This document shows positions 7,188 to 14,640 of a DNA stretch of 33,446 nucleotides, in pieces. This DNA is from Nitrospirota bacterium. Lineage in GTDB: Bacteria > Nitrospirota > Thermodesulfovibrionia > Thermodesulfovibrionales > UBA1546. Position 1 is the stretch's first letter. Each line of letters opens with the position of its first letter. The stretch is taken from NCBI GenBank assembly GCA_021824065.1, contig JAKALU010000014.1, positions 1-33,446 on the forward strand, read 5' to 3'. The translations under genes and the position numbers were made by a program. Below the pieces are notes generated by a model, which worked only from the letters and a program-made list of their open reading frames with translations, had not been told where the DNA came from and ran no database searches.

Positions 7188-7940
7188 ATGTTTAAGTTTT
7201 TAATTATCATCTCATTTCTATTAGTGCCTTCATTGGCTTTTGCGTGGGGCCCTCTGACACATGTATATCTTGGCAGCGAGATTTATTATCTCGGTTCGCT
7301 CCTTCCCGCAGGGATATACACGCTCATGAGGAAGTACAGAAACGATTTTCTCTACGGTAATCTGATGGCAGATATTATCGTGGGCAAGAAGTACCTGCCG
7401 GATGAGAAGAGCTCGCATAGCTGGGATGTTGCCCTTAATCTTTTTGAATCCGCAAAGACACAGCAGCAAAAGGCCTTTGTCTATGGTTATATGAGCCATC
7501 TTGCAGCTGATACTGTTGCGCATGAGAGCCTTACAATGGGAAGAAAAAACGTCGGGCATACGTTCCTTGAGCTGAAGGCAGACAGCATTGTTGACAAGAA
7601 ATACTGGTTCCAGGCAATAGCGATAGATAAAAAAGTTCAGGTGAGGAATGATGTTTTTCTCGAAAGATCACTGGAAAGAGTTATGTTTTCTTTTAAGACG
7701 AACAAACGGATTTTAAAGGGCGCAATATTACTTGCAGGTTTGCATCAAGAGAGATTCAGTAATTTTATTGATAGGAATATTATTGTGTCCTCTGCTTATA
7801 AAAAGGAAAACATAAAAAGACTTCACGAGGAATCATTGGACAGGATTATTGACCTGTTGCAAAATGGCAGGGGATCAGAAGTCTTAAAGAAAAATCCACT
7901 CGGCAGTCCAAAGCGCAGAAAGTTCTTACGCATTTCTTAA
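7188..7940 (+). CDS. Secreted zinc-dependent phospholipase C-like protein
   Basis: This 250-residue protein belongs to the bacterial zinc-dependent phospholipase C family. A signal peptide (residues 1-19, ending SLAFA) would expose Trp20 as the mature N-terminus, as in Bacillus phospholipase C, where the N-terminal Trp binds zinc. Candidate ligands follow in family order: His25 (GPLTH), Asp62 (LMAD), His77 (SSHSW), His104/Asp108/His112 (YMSHLAADTVAHE) and His124/Glu128 (GHTFLE). The H-x3-D-x3-H then H-x3-E arrangement resembles the active site. The lipid substrate is not known for such environmental members. No good Shine-Dalgarno precedes the ATG. The gap before it (6991-7187) holds only a weak inverted repeat, AAGGCAG (7063-7069) and CTGCCTT (7092-7098). 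Confidence 0.8.
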   Translation: MFKFLIIISFLLVPSLAFAWGPLTHVYLGSEIYYLGSLLPAGIYTLMRKYRNDFLYGNLMADIIVGKKYLPDEKSSHSWDVALNLFESAKTQQQKAFVYGYMSHLAADTVAHESLTMGRKNVGHTFLELKADSIVDKKYWFQAIAIDKKVQVRNDVFLERSLERVMFSFKTNKRILKGAILLAGLHQERFSNFIDRNIIVSSAYKKENIKRLHEESLDRIIDLLQNGRGSEVLKKNPLGSPKRRKFLRIS

Positions 7941-7978
7941 AAATAATTTACTAAGAACTAATATAGTTTCGATGACAT

Positions 7979-8100
7979 GCAGGAGGAATAGTATTTTCGC
8001 TTATTCTCGCTGCGCTCCGAGGGCTTTTGCCTCTTGATATTTTAATAGTTACTGTCGGAATATCGGCAAAAGAATCCGCTCAAACACTATGTCCTCCTGC
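7979..8100. repeat. 122-bp inverted-repeat element (MITE-like or structured)
   Basis: The element is bounded by GCAGGAGGA (7979-7987) and its exact complement TCCTCCTGC (8092-8100); the match extends inward through ATAGT and ACTAT. A second nested inverted pair, CTTTTGCC (about 8024-8031) with GGCAAAAG (about 8065-8072), and GATATT with AATATC lie inside, so the whole could fold as one branched hairpin. No coding sequence is seen. It lies upstream of the moeA promoter rather than in its leader, which argues against a riboswitch. A small non-autonomous mobile element is one possibility. Confidence 0.5.
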
Positions 8101-8118
8101 TTTATAACAGTATTTGAA

Positions 8119-8148
8119 TTGACTAACCCTTCTGCAAAATGCTATTAA
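8119..8148 (+). promoter_or_regulatory. Candidate promoter of moeA, implying a leaderless mRNA
   Basis: TTGACT (8119-8124) and TATTAA (8143-8148) are 18 nt apart. The moeA ATG follows the -10 box by 6 nt, the same geometry as thiD. No Shine-Dalgarno is present. Confidence 0.5.
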
Positions 8149-8154
8149 AGACAA

Positions 8155-9408
8155 ATGCGTGATATGCTCGGCAGAGAAGAGATTATTACTGTTGGAAGGG
8201 CACTGGAACTTATATTTAAAAATTTACCTCCGGCATTCCCTCCCGAGACATCTCTGAGGATTGAAGATTCTTATAAGAGAATTCTATCGAGAGACATATT
8301 CTCCACCGAGGATCTTCCTCAGTTTGCACGTTCAACAGTTGATGGTTTCGCTGTTAATTCTTACGATACCTTTGGCGCTACAGAGGGATTGCCTGCGTAT
8401 TTAAGAGTTGTTGGTGAAATACTAATGGGGGCAATGCCTGCCTTTGAAATAAATAAAAGCTGTGCAGCAAAGCTGGCAACAGGTGGGGTGCTTCCAGAGG
8501 GTGCCGATGCAGTGGTAATGGTTGAACACGTGCAACAGATAGATGAGAAGATGATCGAAGTTATGAAGCCAGTTGCTCCTGGAGAAAATGTGATACAGGC
8601 TGGAGAAGATATAAAGAAAGATGAGCTTATATTTAAAAAAGGACACAGGCTCAGACCACAGGATATAGGTGCACTTGCCGGGCTCGGGATAACGAATATA
8701 TTTATCTATGAAAGACCACGGGTTTCAATAATATCAACAGGGGATGAGATAGTTCCTGCAGACGGGCAGGTTAGACCCGGGCAGATAAGGGATATCAATT
8801 CATTTAATCTTGCCGGTCTTATACTTGAGGCAGGCGGAGAACCTGTGAAGCGAGGCATATTCAATGATGAATACAATGTCATAAAAAATATTGTAGAAGA
8901 GTCTTTGAAAGACTCTTCCATGGTGCTCATTACAGGCGGAAGCTCTGTTGGGACAAAGGACATGACAGCAAGGGTCATAAATGATATCGGGAGACCAGGT
9001 ATTTTATTCCACGGCGTATCAATAAAACCAGGTAAACCAATGATTGGCGGTCTAATAAATAATAAACCTGTATTCGGACTCCCGGGTCATCCCGCTGCTA
9101 TTACTGTCTGCTTTGAACAATTTATAGCGCCTGTTCTCAAGAAACTATCAGGTTTTGCAGGAGATAAATTTGCGGATAGAAAACTTACTGTTATGGCAAA
9201 GATGACAAGGAATATTGCATCAAGTTCAGGCAGAGAAGACCACATAAGGGTTAGCCTTGAGGAACGAGATGGTGAGATGTGGGCAAGTCCAATCTTTGGA
9301 AAATCGGGCCTTATAACAACTCTAACTAAGGCTGACGGGATTATTGTTATTCCCCTCAGAAAACTTGGAGTAGAGCAGGGGGAGGTTGTTGAGGTGAGAT
9401 TGTTTTAA
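8155..9408 (+). CDS. moeA: Molybdopterin molybdotransferase MoeA
   Basis: MoeA inserts molybdate into adenylated molybdopterin, the last step in making active molybdenum cofactor (tungsten in some anaerobes). The 417-residue length is typical. The domains are in the usual order: an N-terminal region with FARSTVDGFAV, the beta-rich VVGEILMGA and ATGGVLPEGADAVVMVE segment, the MPT-binding fold with ISTGDEIVP and ITGGSSVGTKD, FGLPGHPAA, and a C-terminal domain ending GVEQGEVVEVRLF. A cofactor enzyme of this kind fits an anaerobe with formate dehydrogenase or similar enzymes feeding the acetyl-CoA pathway. A second in-frame ATG at 8164 is possible but has no Shine-Dalgarno either. Confidence 0.95.
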   Translation: MRDMLGREEIITVGRALELIFKNLPPAFPPETSLRIEDSYKRILSRDIFSTEDLPQFARSTVDGFAVNSYDTFGATEGLPAYLRVVGEILMGAMPAFEINKSCAAKLATGGVLPEGADAVVMVEHVQQIDEKMIEVMKPVAPGENVIQAGEDIKKDELIFKKGHRLRPQDIGALAGLGITNIFIYERPRVSIISTGDEIVPADGQVRPGQIRDINSFNLAGLILEAGGEPVKRGIFNDEYNVIKNIVEESLKDSSMVLITGGSSVGTKDMTARVINDIGRPGILFHGVSIKPGKPMIGGLINNKPVFGLPGHPAAITVCFEQFIAPVLKKLSGFAGDKFADRKLTVMAKMTRNIASSSGREDHIRVSLEERDGEMWASPIFGKSGLITTLTKADGIIVIPLRKLGVEQGEVVEVRLF

Positions 9409-9420
9409 ATTGTACTATCC

Positions 9421-9450
9421 TTGACAAGGAAGTGCATTTTTAGTTTTAAT
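9421..9450 (+). promoter_or_regulatory. Promoter of tRNA-Val
   Basis: A perfect TTGACA (9421-9426) is followed after 18 nt by TTTAAT (9445-9450). The predicted start falls just before the mature tRNA 5' end at 9460. TATATC at 9453-9458 is an alternative -10 but would start inside the tRNA. Confidence 0.5.
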
Positions 9451-9459
9451 TTATATCTC

Positions 9460-9534
9460 AGGCTCGTAGCTCAGGGGGAGAGCGCTTCCTTGACACGGAA
9501 GAGGTCGGCGGTTCGAGACCGCCCGGGCCTACCA
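9460..9534 (+). tRNA. tRNA-Val (anticodon GAC)
   Basis: All four arms are seen. The acceptor AGGCTCG pairs with CGGGCCT (one G-T pair). The D arm is GCTC/GAGC, the anticodon stem CTTCC/GGAAG encloses the loop TTGACAC (anticodon GAC, reading GUC and GUU), and the T arm is GGCGG-TTCGAGA-CCGCC. CCA is encoded at 9532-9534, and a run of six T follows at once as a likely terminator. It stands alone, between moeA and the minus-strand aldolase gene. Confidence 0.95.
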
Positions 9535-9548
9535 TTTTTTAAGCATAC

Positions 9549-10499
9549 TTAATCGAGTGGTGTACCATCCCGAAGGTCTTCATAAAACTGTTTGAGGTCA
9601 GGCAGTTTCTCCGCTGCCATCACCTTCATCCCGCTTCTTGGGTGCTCATTCAGTATGCCGGTAATCATATAAGGTATGTGGTAACCCCATTCAATCTCTG
9701 TTTTAAGAGGAATTAATATTTCCTGTATTACCTCAAAAATCGGCCTGATGTCAAACTTGGGATTCTTTAGGAAAGAAAGAAGAAGCTCTAATGGACAATT
9801 GCCTGCTCCCCTGCCCATGCCATAGAGAGTTGCATCTATACGGTTTATACCAGCAATGATTGCCTCTATTGTATTAGCAAAAGCTAACTGCTGGTTGTTA
9901 TGGGCATGTATGCCAAGTTCCTTCCCGGGCAGTGCCTCGAAATACTTCTTTGCAAGGTAATGGATCTGTTCGGAATACATGGCGCCAAAACTGTCAACAA
10001 GATAAACAACTGGCACACTGCTTTTGGAAAGGTCTTCGAGGGCTTCATCAAGGTCTTTTTCCAGAACCTTTGAGACCGCCATCAGGTTTATGGTCGTTTC
10101 ATAGCCCTTATCCATGCAATGATGCACCAGACTTATACCTTTATCTACCTCGTGTGCATAACATGCTACCCTGATCATGTCAAGCACACTGTCTTTTTTT
10201 GGAGGTATGTCTTCAGGGTCGATGCGGCCAATGTCAGCCATTGCTGACAATTTCATCTTGGTATCAAAGCCTCCGACAATCTTTTTAATGTCATCTTCTG
10301 TGCAAAATTTCCATGCGCCATTTTCGCTTCGGGGAAAATATTTTTCAGAGGATTTATATCCTATTTCCATATAATCAACGCCAGCCCGTGAAAGTGCAAG
10401 AAAAACCTTTCTTACAAAATCATCACTGAATTGCCACTTATTGATTAGACCACCGTCACGGATTGTACAATCCAAAACCTTAATCTGTGGGCGAAACAT
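9549..10499 (-). CDS. DRE-TIM (HMGL-like) aldolase
   Basis: This is a 316-residue TIM-barrel enzyme of the DRE-TIM metallolyase family, which includes 4-hydroxy-2-oxovalerate aldolase, HMG-CoA lyase and isopropylmalate synthase. The signature LDCTIRDGG (residues 9-17) supplies the DRE-type Arg-Asp pair; the metal ligands LGIHAHNN (HxH) and the glycine-rich GMGRGAGNCPLE loop are present. Nothing C-terminal to the barrel suggests a synthase regulatory domain. It is closest in appearance to 4-hydroxy-2-oxovalerate aldolase-like proteins, but the substrate cannot be read from the sequence. It lies 86 bp downstream of a KDPG-type aldolase on the same strand and probably shares its transcript. A TATAAT word in the gap could also give it a promoter of its own. 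Confidence 0.8.
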   Translation of the reverse strand: MFRPQIKVLDCTIRDGGLINKWQFSDDFVRKVFLALSRAGVDYMEIGYKSSEKYFPRSENGAWKFCTEDDIKKIVGGFDTKMKLSAMADIGRIDPEDIPPKKDSVLDMIRVACYAHEVDKGISLVHHCMDKGYETTINLMAVSKVLEKDLDEALEDLSKSSVPVVYLVDSFGAMYSEQIHYLAKKYFEALPGKELGIHAHNNQQLAFANTIEAIIAGINRIDATLYGMGRGAGNCPLELLLSFLKNPKFDIRPIFEVIQEILIPLKTEIEWGYHIPYMITGILNEHPRSGMKVMAAEKLPDLKQFYEDLRDGTPLD

Positions 10500-10584
10500 A
10501 TATTAATACCTCCCCGAAAAGATTAGTTCCTGCATGTAACACGACATGAAAGGGAATCTGGAATTATACACAATTTGTGCATTT

Positions 10585-11238
10585 TTATGCAGTCTTTCGG
10601 CTTTCTTTAGAAAACTCTTCCTCTATTTTCTGAACGAACCTTCGCGAAAGCTCGGTGATAGACGGCCAGTCTTCGGCCATTACAAGCTCGCGTTTAATCA
10701 CAGCAGAGCCAACGAGTATACATGCGGCACGGGCTGCAAGGTATTTGGAGATATTATCCAGAGTCACTCCCCCGGCCAGCATGTATTTTATGAAGGGCAG
10801 CGGACCTCTTATTTCCTTGAGGAAACCTAGCCCGCCGATTTCGACAAAGGGGAAAAGCTTTATGATATCGCCCCCTGCTTTGGATGCCTTGTATATCTCG
10901 GTAGGTGTGCATGCCCCCGGGATGGATACAGCACCCTCTTTTTTGGTGAATTTCACTATATCTTTATCAAAATTTGGGCTGACAATATATGCTGCGCCTG
11001 CCTTAAGTGCCTTTTTTGCATCCGAAATACTGAGGACAGTGCCTGCACCCACTGTAACCCTGTCGTCTTCACTTAATTTCTCTATTGCCTCCTCAGCCCC
11101 GGGTACGGAGAAGGTAATCTCTATAAACTTGACCCCTCCTTTTATGCATGCCTCGGCTGCCTTGTAAGCCTGCTCAGGGGTATCGGTGCGTACCGCAATC
11201 ATCAATTGATATTTCTCAATCCTGTCAATTAGTGTCAT
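10585..11238 (-). CDS. eda: KDPG/KHG-type aldolase (2-dehydro-3-deoxy-phosphogluconate aldolase family)
   Basis: This is a class I aldolase of the KDPG/4-hydroxy-2-oxoglutarate aldolase family, splitting 2-keto-3-deoxy sugar acids to pyruvate and an aldehyde by a Schiff base. It has 217 residues, the usual length. It shows AVRTDT (phosphate/carboxylate Arg), FIEITF with the catalytic Glu near residue 40, VGAGTVL, GACTPTEI, and DIIKLFPF with the Schiff-base Lys near 127. The phosphate-binding GGV is also present. The start is the ATG at 11236-11238, with GGAGG 5 nt upstream; an ATG at 11248-11250 overlaps that site and is less likely. No other Entner-Doudoroff gene is nearby, so the true substrate may not be KDPG. 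It is followed by the DRE-TIM aldolase. Confidence 0.85.
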   Translation of the reverse strand: MTLIDRIEKYQLMIAVRTDTPEQAYKAAEACIKGGVKFIEITFSVPGAEEAIEKLSEDDRVTVGAGTVLSISDAKKALKAGAAYIVSPNFDKDIVKFTKKEGAVSIPGACTPTEIYKASKAGGDIIKLFPFVEIGGLGFLKEIRGPLPFIKYMLAGGVTLDNISKYLAARAACILVGSAVIKRELVMAEDWPSITELSRRFVQKIEEEFSKESRKTA

Positions 11239-11352
11239 CCCTTCCTCCATTGTTGTCCGTTGTTTTAGCTAAGCGTATATTTATTGTTCTGAGGACGCTA
11301 TATCGCCTTCATTTCCTCCGGTTCTTATGATATCATTTTTAAATAAAATGGG

Positions 11353-11420
11353 ACTTGACACAAATATGGATAAAGTGGCATTATAAGTCAAGTAGTTTAT
11401 AGATATTGCAACAATGCAAC
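11353..11420 (+). promoter_or_regulatory. Operator-like inverted repeats before the sulfur transporter pair
   Basis: ACTTGAC (11353-11359) and GTCAAGT (11387-11393) form an inverted pair 27 nt apart, the first overlapping a perfect TTGACA. Downstream is TTGCA-acaa-TGCAA (about 11407-11420). Homologous transporters are often controlled by ArsR-type sulfide sensors such as BigR/SqrR, so these are candidate sites. The binding protein is not seen in the window. Confidence 0.3.
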
Positions 11421-11478
11421 AAATAATCAGGAATAAAGATACAAAAGAAGTCAGGTTGACAGAAATAAGGAGGTTATT

Positions 11479-11988
11479 ATGATAAAGAATAATTTCTGGT
11501 CACCGTATATTGCCGGAATCGGTCTCGGTTTGACCCTTCTGGCAACTTTCTACATTGCTGGATGGGGGCTGGGAGCCTCAAGCGCATTTTCATTATTGGC
11601 AGGTGTAGGCGTCAAGGAGATTAGTCCCGAATATGCAAACACCCTCAAATATTTTTCTCAATACCTGAATGTTGAGTCACCATTAATGAACTGGGTCCTT
11701 TTTGAGGTCGCAGGGCTTTTTCTCGGCGCTTTGGCAGGTGCCCTATTAAGCGGGAATTTCAAGTTCAGGTTTGATAAGCCTGAAAAAATGAGAAGCCAAA
11801 CAAGGCTGCTGACATCATTTGCAGGCGGCACGCTGATAGGTTTCTCAAGCAGGCTGGCGAGGGGTTGCACCAGCGGGGTTGCCTTATCAGGCGGTGCACA
11901 ACTGGCAATATCAGGCTGGATATTTGTCATAGCAATGTTTATAAGCGGCTTTATTGTCGCAGCTCTTTTCAGGAGGTTATGGTCATGA
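11479..11988 (+). CDS. YeeE/YedE family sulfur transporter, first half
   Basis: This 169-residue membrane protein has about four hydrophobic segments. It carries the YeeE/YedE signature GFSSRLARGCTSGVALSGG, whose Cys is the conserved thiol in the thiosulfate transporter TsuA family. Split half-size pairs of this type (sometimes called PmpA/PmpB) accompany sulfide- or sulfane-sulfur-handling genes in other bacteria. AAGGAGG lies 6 nt before the ATG. Its stop overlaps the start of the second half as ATGA (11985-11988), so the two subunits should be made in equal amounts. The transported compound is inferred, not shown. Confidence 0.8.
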   Translation: MIKNNFWSPYIAGIGLGLTLLATFYIAGWGLGASSAFSLLAGVGVKEISPEYANTLKYFSQYLNVESPLMNWVLFEVAGLFLGALAGALLSGNFKFRFDKPEKMRSQTRLLTSFAGGTLIGFSSRLARGCTSGVALSGGAQLAISGWIFVIAMFISGFIVAALFRRLWS

Positions 11989-12551
11989 TAGCGCCTTTGA
12001 TTTTTAGTCAGAGCATAAGCCTTTTGTTGGCTGTAATTTTAGGAATTTTCTTCGGTCTGTTTCTTGAAAGAGGGGGACTTGGCAACCCTCACAAGCTGAC
12101 CGGGGTTTTTTATCTGACTGATTTTACTGTTCCAAAAGTTATGTTTACTGCAATACTTGTTGCTGCCTCCGGGTTATATCTTTTATCAGACCTGAAGCTT
12201 CTGGACATGAGCAGGGTCTGGATTGTCCCGACTTTTTTCTGGCCTCAGATAGCAGGGGGGGCATTATTCGGTATAGGCTTTGTGTTCAGCGGATACTGTC
12301 CCGGAACTGCTGTGGCAGGGTTTGCATCAGGAAGACTGGATGCATTGGTTACTATGGTAGGCATAGGTGCCGGTTCTCTGGTATTTGCAATTCTCTATCC
12401 CCATATTGAGGGGTTTTACCTGTCTTCGGCGATGGAGGGGATAACGCTGCCAAGATTATTAAACGTAAACCACTGGTTTGTGATAGTCTTTTTAATTGTT
12501 TTTGCAGCTGCCATGTTTTATGTGATGGAACGCTATGAGAAGAGGAGTTAG
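11985..12551 (+). CDS. YeeE/YedE family sulfur transporter, second half (DUF6691-like)
   Basis: This is the 188-residue partner of the preceding gene, with about five hydrophobic helices. It has the second conserved Cys motif, FSGYCPGTAVAGFASGR, matching the C-terminal half of full-length YeeE proteins. LERGGLGNPHKLTGVF and FYLTDFTVPKVMF are typical of the DUF6691/PmpB type. I chose the ATG at 11985, with AGGAGG 8 nt upstream; the ATG at 11979 is only 2 nt from that site. The pair probably forms one pore for a reduced sulfur species. It is followed by a stress protein and a patatin on the same strand. Confidence 0.8.
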   Translation: MIAPLIFSQSISLLLAVILGIFFGLFLERGGLGNPHKLTGVFYLTDFTVPKVMFTAILVAASGLYLLSDLKLLDMSRVWIVPTFFWPQIAGGALFGIGFVFSGYCPGTAVAGFASGRLDALVTMVGIGAGSLVFAILYPHIEGFYLSSAMEGITLPRLLNVNHWFVIVFLIVFAAAMFYVMERYEKRS

Positions 12552-12632
12552 AAGGCTGTAATAATTATTCTTTGCCTTTTCAAATAATATGTGGTAGTTT
12601 GGTTTTATAAGAAAGACCGGGGGTGAGTTTAA

Positions 12633-13535
12633 ATGAAAATATTGCTTGCAACCGATGGCTCTGAACACTCAGAAGGCGCAGCCCAATTTTTAACATGCCT
12701 GAATTTATCCTCAGACGACGAAATCACTGTCTTCCATGCTGTATATTGGATCCCGTTTTTATATGATAAGGAATCTTATTACAACAGTCTCAAACAAATA
12801 AAAAAAGAAATCGCACCCAGAATTCTTGATTCTGCCCTGAATATTCTAAAGTCTGTTAATGCAAAGATCAGCACTGCGATTATAGATGGTTCTCCTGAAT
12901 ATTATATCCCTCAGGTAGCTAAAGACTCGGACATGGATATGATTGTTATGGGAGCACGAGGGATTAAAGGCATTAAATCATTCTTTATCGGGAGTGTGAC
13001 AAGGTCAGTTGCTATCAATTCACCAAAACCTGTTTTCGTTGCAAAGCTGCCTGTGTGTAAAAAATCAGATACAATTAAAATACTCTTTACCACTGACGGC
13101 TCTGATTATTCAGCAGCAACGGGGGAGTTTTTATCTTCAATGCCATTCCCTGATAATACAGAAGTGACGATACTGAATGTAATATGGTCTGATTTTTCGG
13201 ATATACCTGAAAGGTTTGTCATGGAAGTAAATGAACGGATTAAAGAGGTTGCAGCGAAGACCAGGACAATGGAATTTACAGAATCTGAAAGGATTATTGA
13301 GCAGGCCCGGAAAAATCTGAGCAAGAGATTTAAGAATATAAATGTGCTATCAAAGGTTGGCGACCCTTCAACAGAAATACTGAAAACATCAGAGACATTA
13401 AAAGCAGACATAATAGCAGTTGGCTGCAGGGGTTTAAGGGGAATTAAAGGGATGATGGGGAGTGCATCGAGAAACATCCTTACATATTCAAAATGTTCTG
13501 TTTTAATCGGCAAGACATGTAAAGAGAAGGGATGA
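12633..13535 (+). CDS. Tandem universal stress protein
   Basis: This 300-residue protein has two UspA domains (about 1-140 and 148-298). Each begins with the strand and nucleotide-contact Asp (MKILLATDGSEHS and IKILFTTDGSDYS). Each also keeps a version of the GxxG-x9-G(S/T) ATP-binding motif (MGARGIKGIKSFFIGSVTRS and VGCRGLRGIKGMMGSASRN). Both domains therefore look able to bind ATP. It is cytoplasmic, with no membrane segment. GGGGGTGAG lies upstream of the ATG. It sits 81 bp after the transporter pair and 7 bp before the patatin gene, so co-transcription at least with the latter is likely. Its direct partner is unknown. Confidence 0.9.
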   Translation: MKILLATDGSEHSEGAAQFLTCLNLSSDDEITVFHAVYWIPFLYDKESYYNSLKQIKKEIAPRILDSALNILKSVNAKISTAIIDGSPEYYIPQVAKDSDMDMIVMGARGIKGIKSFFIGSVTRSVAINSPKPVFVAKLPVCKKSDTIKILFTTDGSDYSAATGEFLSSMPFPDNTEVTILNVIWSDFSDIPERFVMEVNERIKEVAAKTRTMEFTESERIIEQARKNLSKRFKNINVLSKVGDPSTEILKTSETLKADIIAVGCRGLRGIKGMMGSASRNILTYSKCSVLIGKTCKEKG

Positions 13536-13542
13536 ACAGAGC

Positions 13543-14592
13543 ATGAAAAGGGCTTTAGTTTTAGCTGGAGGCGGTGCAAGAGGCGCATATCAGGTAGGAA
13601 TGCTTCAGGAATTGGTGGTCAACCAGGGACTGGATTTCAAAATAATACGGGGTGTCAGCGTGGGCGCTTTAAATGCCTCGTTCCTTGCCCAGGCACCTGC
13701 ACGGAGTGGTTCCGGAGGGCTAAAGGAAATGGTCAAGGCACTTCACAAACTCTGGCTGGAAATAAAGGGGGATCACAGTATCTACGCAGAGAGACAGGGC
13801 TTTGCAGGAGTGGTGGCAGGAGCTGACAGTCTCTATTCTCTCGAGCCTCTGAGGGATCTAATAAACAGGAATATTTCGCTTAAATCCCTCCAGAATTCAG
13901 GCCGGGACTTTGCAGTCGGCACAGTATCTTTGGTATCAGGACAGTATAAAGAATGGACACCAAAGCATGAGAATTTTATTGATAAGCTCGTAGCCTCTGC
14001 CTCTATCCCTGTTGTTTTTCCCTATGTTGATATGAAATCCAAAAAAGAAGTTCTGGTAGATGGAGGAGTGAGAAACATTACACCTCTGTCAAGCGCCTTC
14101 TCTGCAAAGCCTGACGAAATCTATATACTCCTGACAAGCCGGTTAATCCGGACAGGCACTGAACTGCCTGATTCAGGAGTGCGAGTACAGAAATATGGTC
14201 AGTGGGACGACAACTTGCTGGGAACAAAAGTCAGCGGCATCGATGTCCTCAAAAGAACCATAGATATCCTCACTGACGAGGTCTATCTGGATGATATTCG
14301 AGGGGCATTGAGTTGGAATGAAGTCGCTGAGAGCATTATTGAACTTGAGCAGGCGTCTGAAGGCAAGCGGTTGCCATCAGATGTTATGAAAAAAATAAAG
14401 AAGGTATCTCAAAGTCTGAAGAACGTCAAAAAGCGTCCTGTACCGATATTTGTAATTGCACCGCGGGAGTGGTTTGGAAAAGAGAATAAATCCACAGAGT
14501 TTTCCCCGGATCTGATACAGCAGGCCGTAAAGCATGGTCAAGAGGTGGCGGCTAATAGAAAATTATGGATATGGCCCCCTCATAGGCTGTAG
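13543..14592 (+). CDS. Patatin-like phospholipase
   Basis: This is a 349-residue patatin-family acyl hydrolase. The oxyanion loop GGGARGAYQVG (residues 9-19), the nucleophile elbow GVSVG (Ser near residue 42) and the catalytic VDGGVRNITPL Asp motif are all intact, so it should be catalytically active on lipid ester bonds. No signal peptide is seen, so it probably acts from the cytoplasm on the inner membrane. The C-terminal 100 residues lack a recognisable domain. It begins 7 bp after the universal stress protein stop. The association with the stress protein and sulfur transporter suggests a stress-related membrane-lipid role, which is inference. Confidence 0.88.
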   Translation: MKRALVLAGGGARGAYQVGMLQELVVNQGLDFKIIRGVSVGALNASFLAQAPARSGSGGLKEMVKALHKLWLEIKGDHSIYAERQGFAGVVAGADSLYSLEPLRDLINRNISLKSLQNSGRDFAVGTVSLVSGQYKEWTPKHENFIDKLVASASIPVVFPYVDMKSKKEVLVDGGVRNITPLSSAFSAKPDEIYILLTSRLIRTGTELPDSGVRVQKYGQWDDNLLGTKVSGIDVLKRTIDILTDEVYLDDIRGALSWNEVAESIIELEQASEGKRLPSDVMKKIKKVSQSLKNVKKRPVPIFVIAPREWFGKENKSTEFSPDLIQQAVKHGQEVAANRKLWIWPPHRL

Positions 14593-14640
14593 GTGCAAAG
14601 GTTGTTTACAGCTTATATACACTTTGGAAAAGTGGATGGG

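Noticed and set aside
7941-8154. Molybdenum cofactor riboswitch before moeA
   Set aside because: The structured element lies upstream of the moeA promoter, and I could not match the Moco motif.
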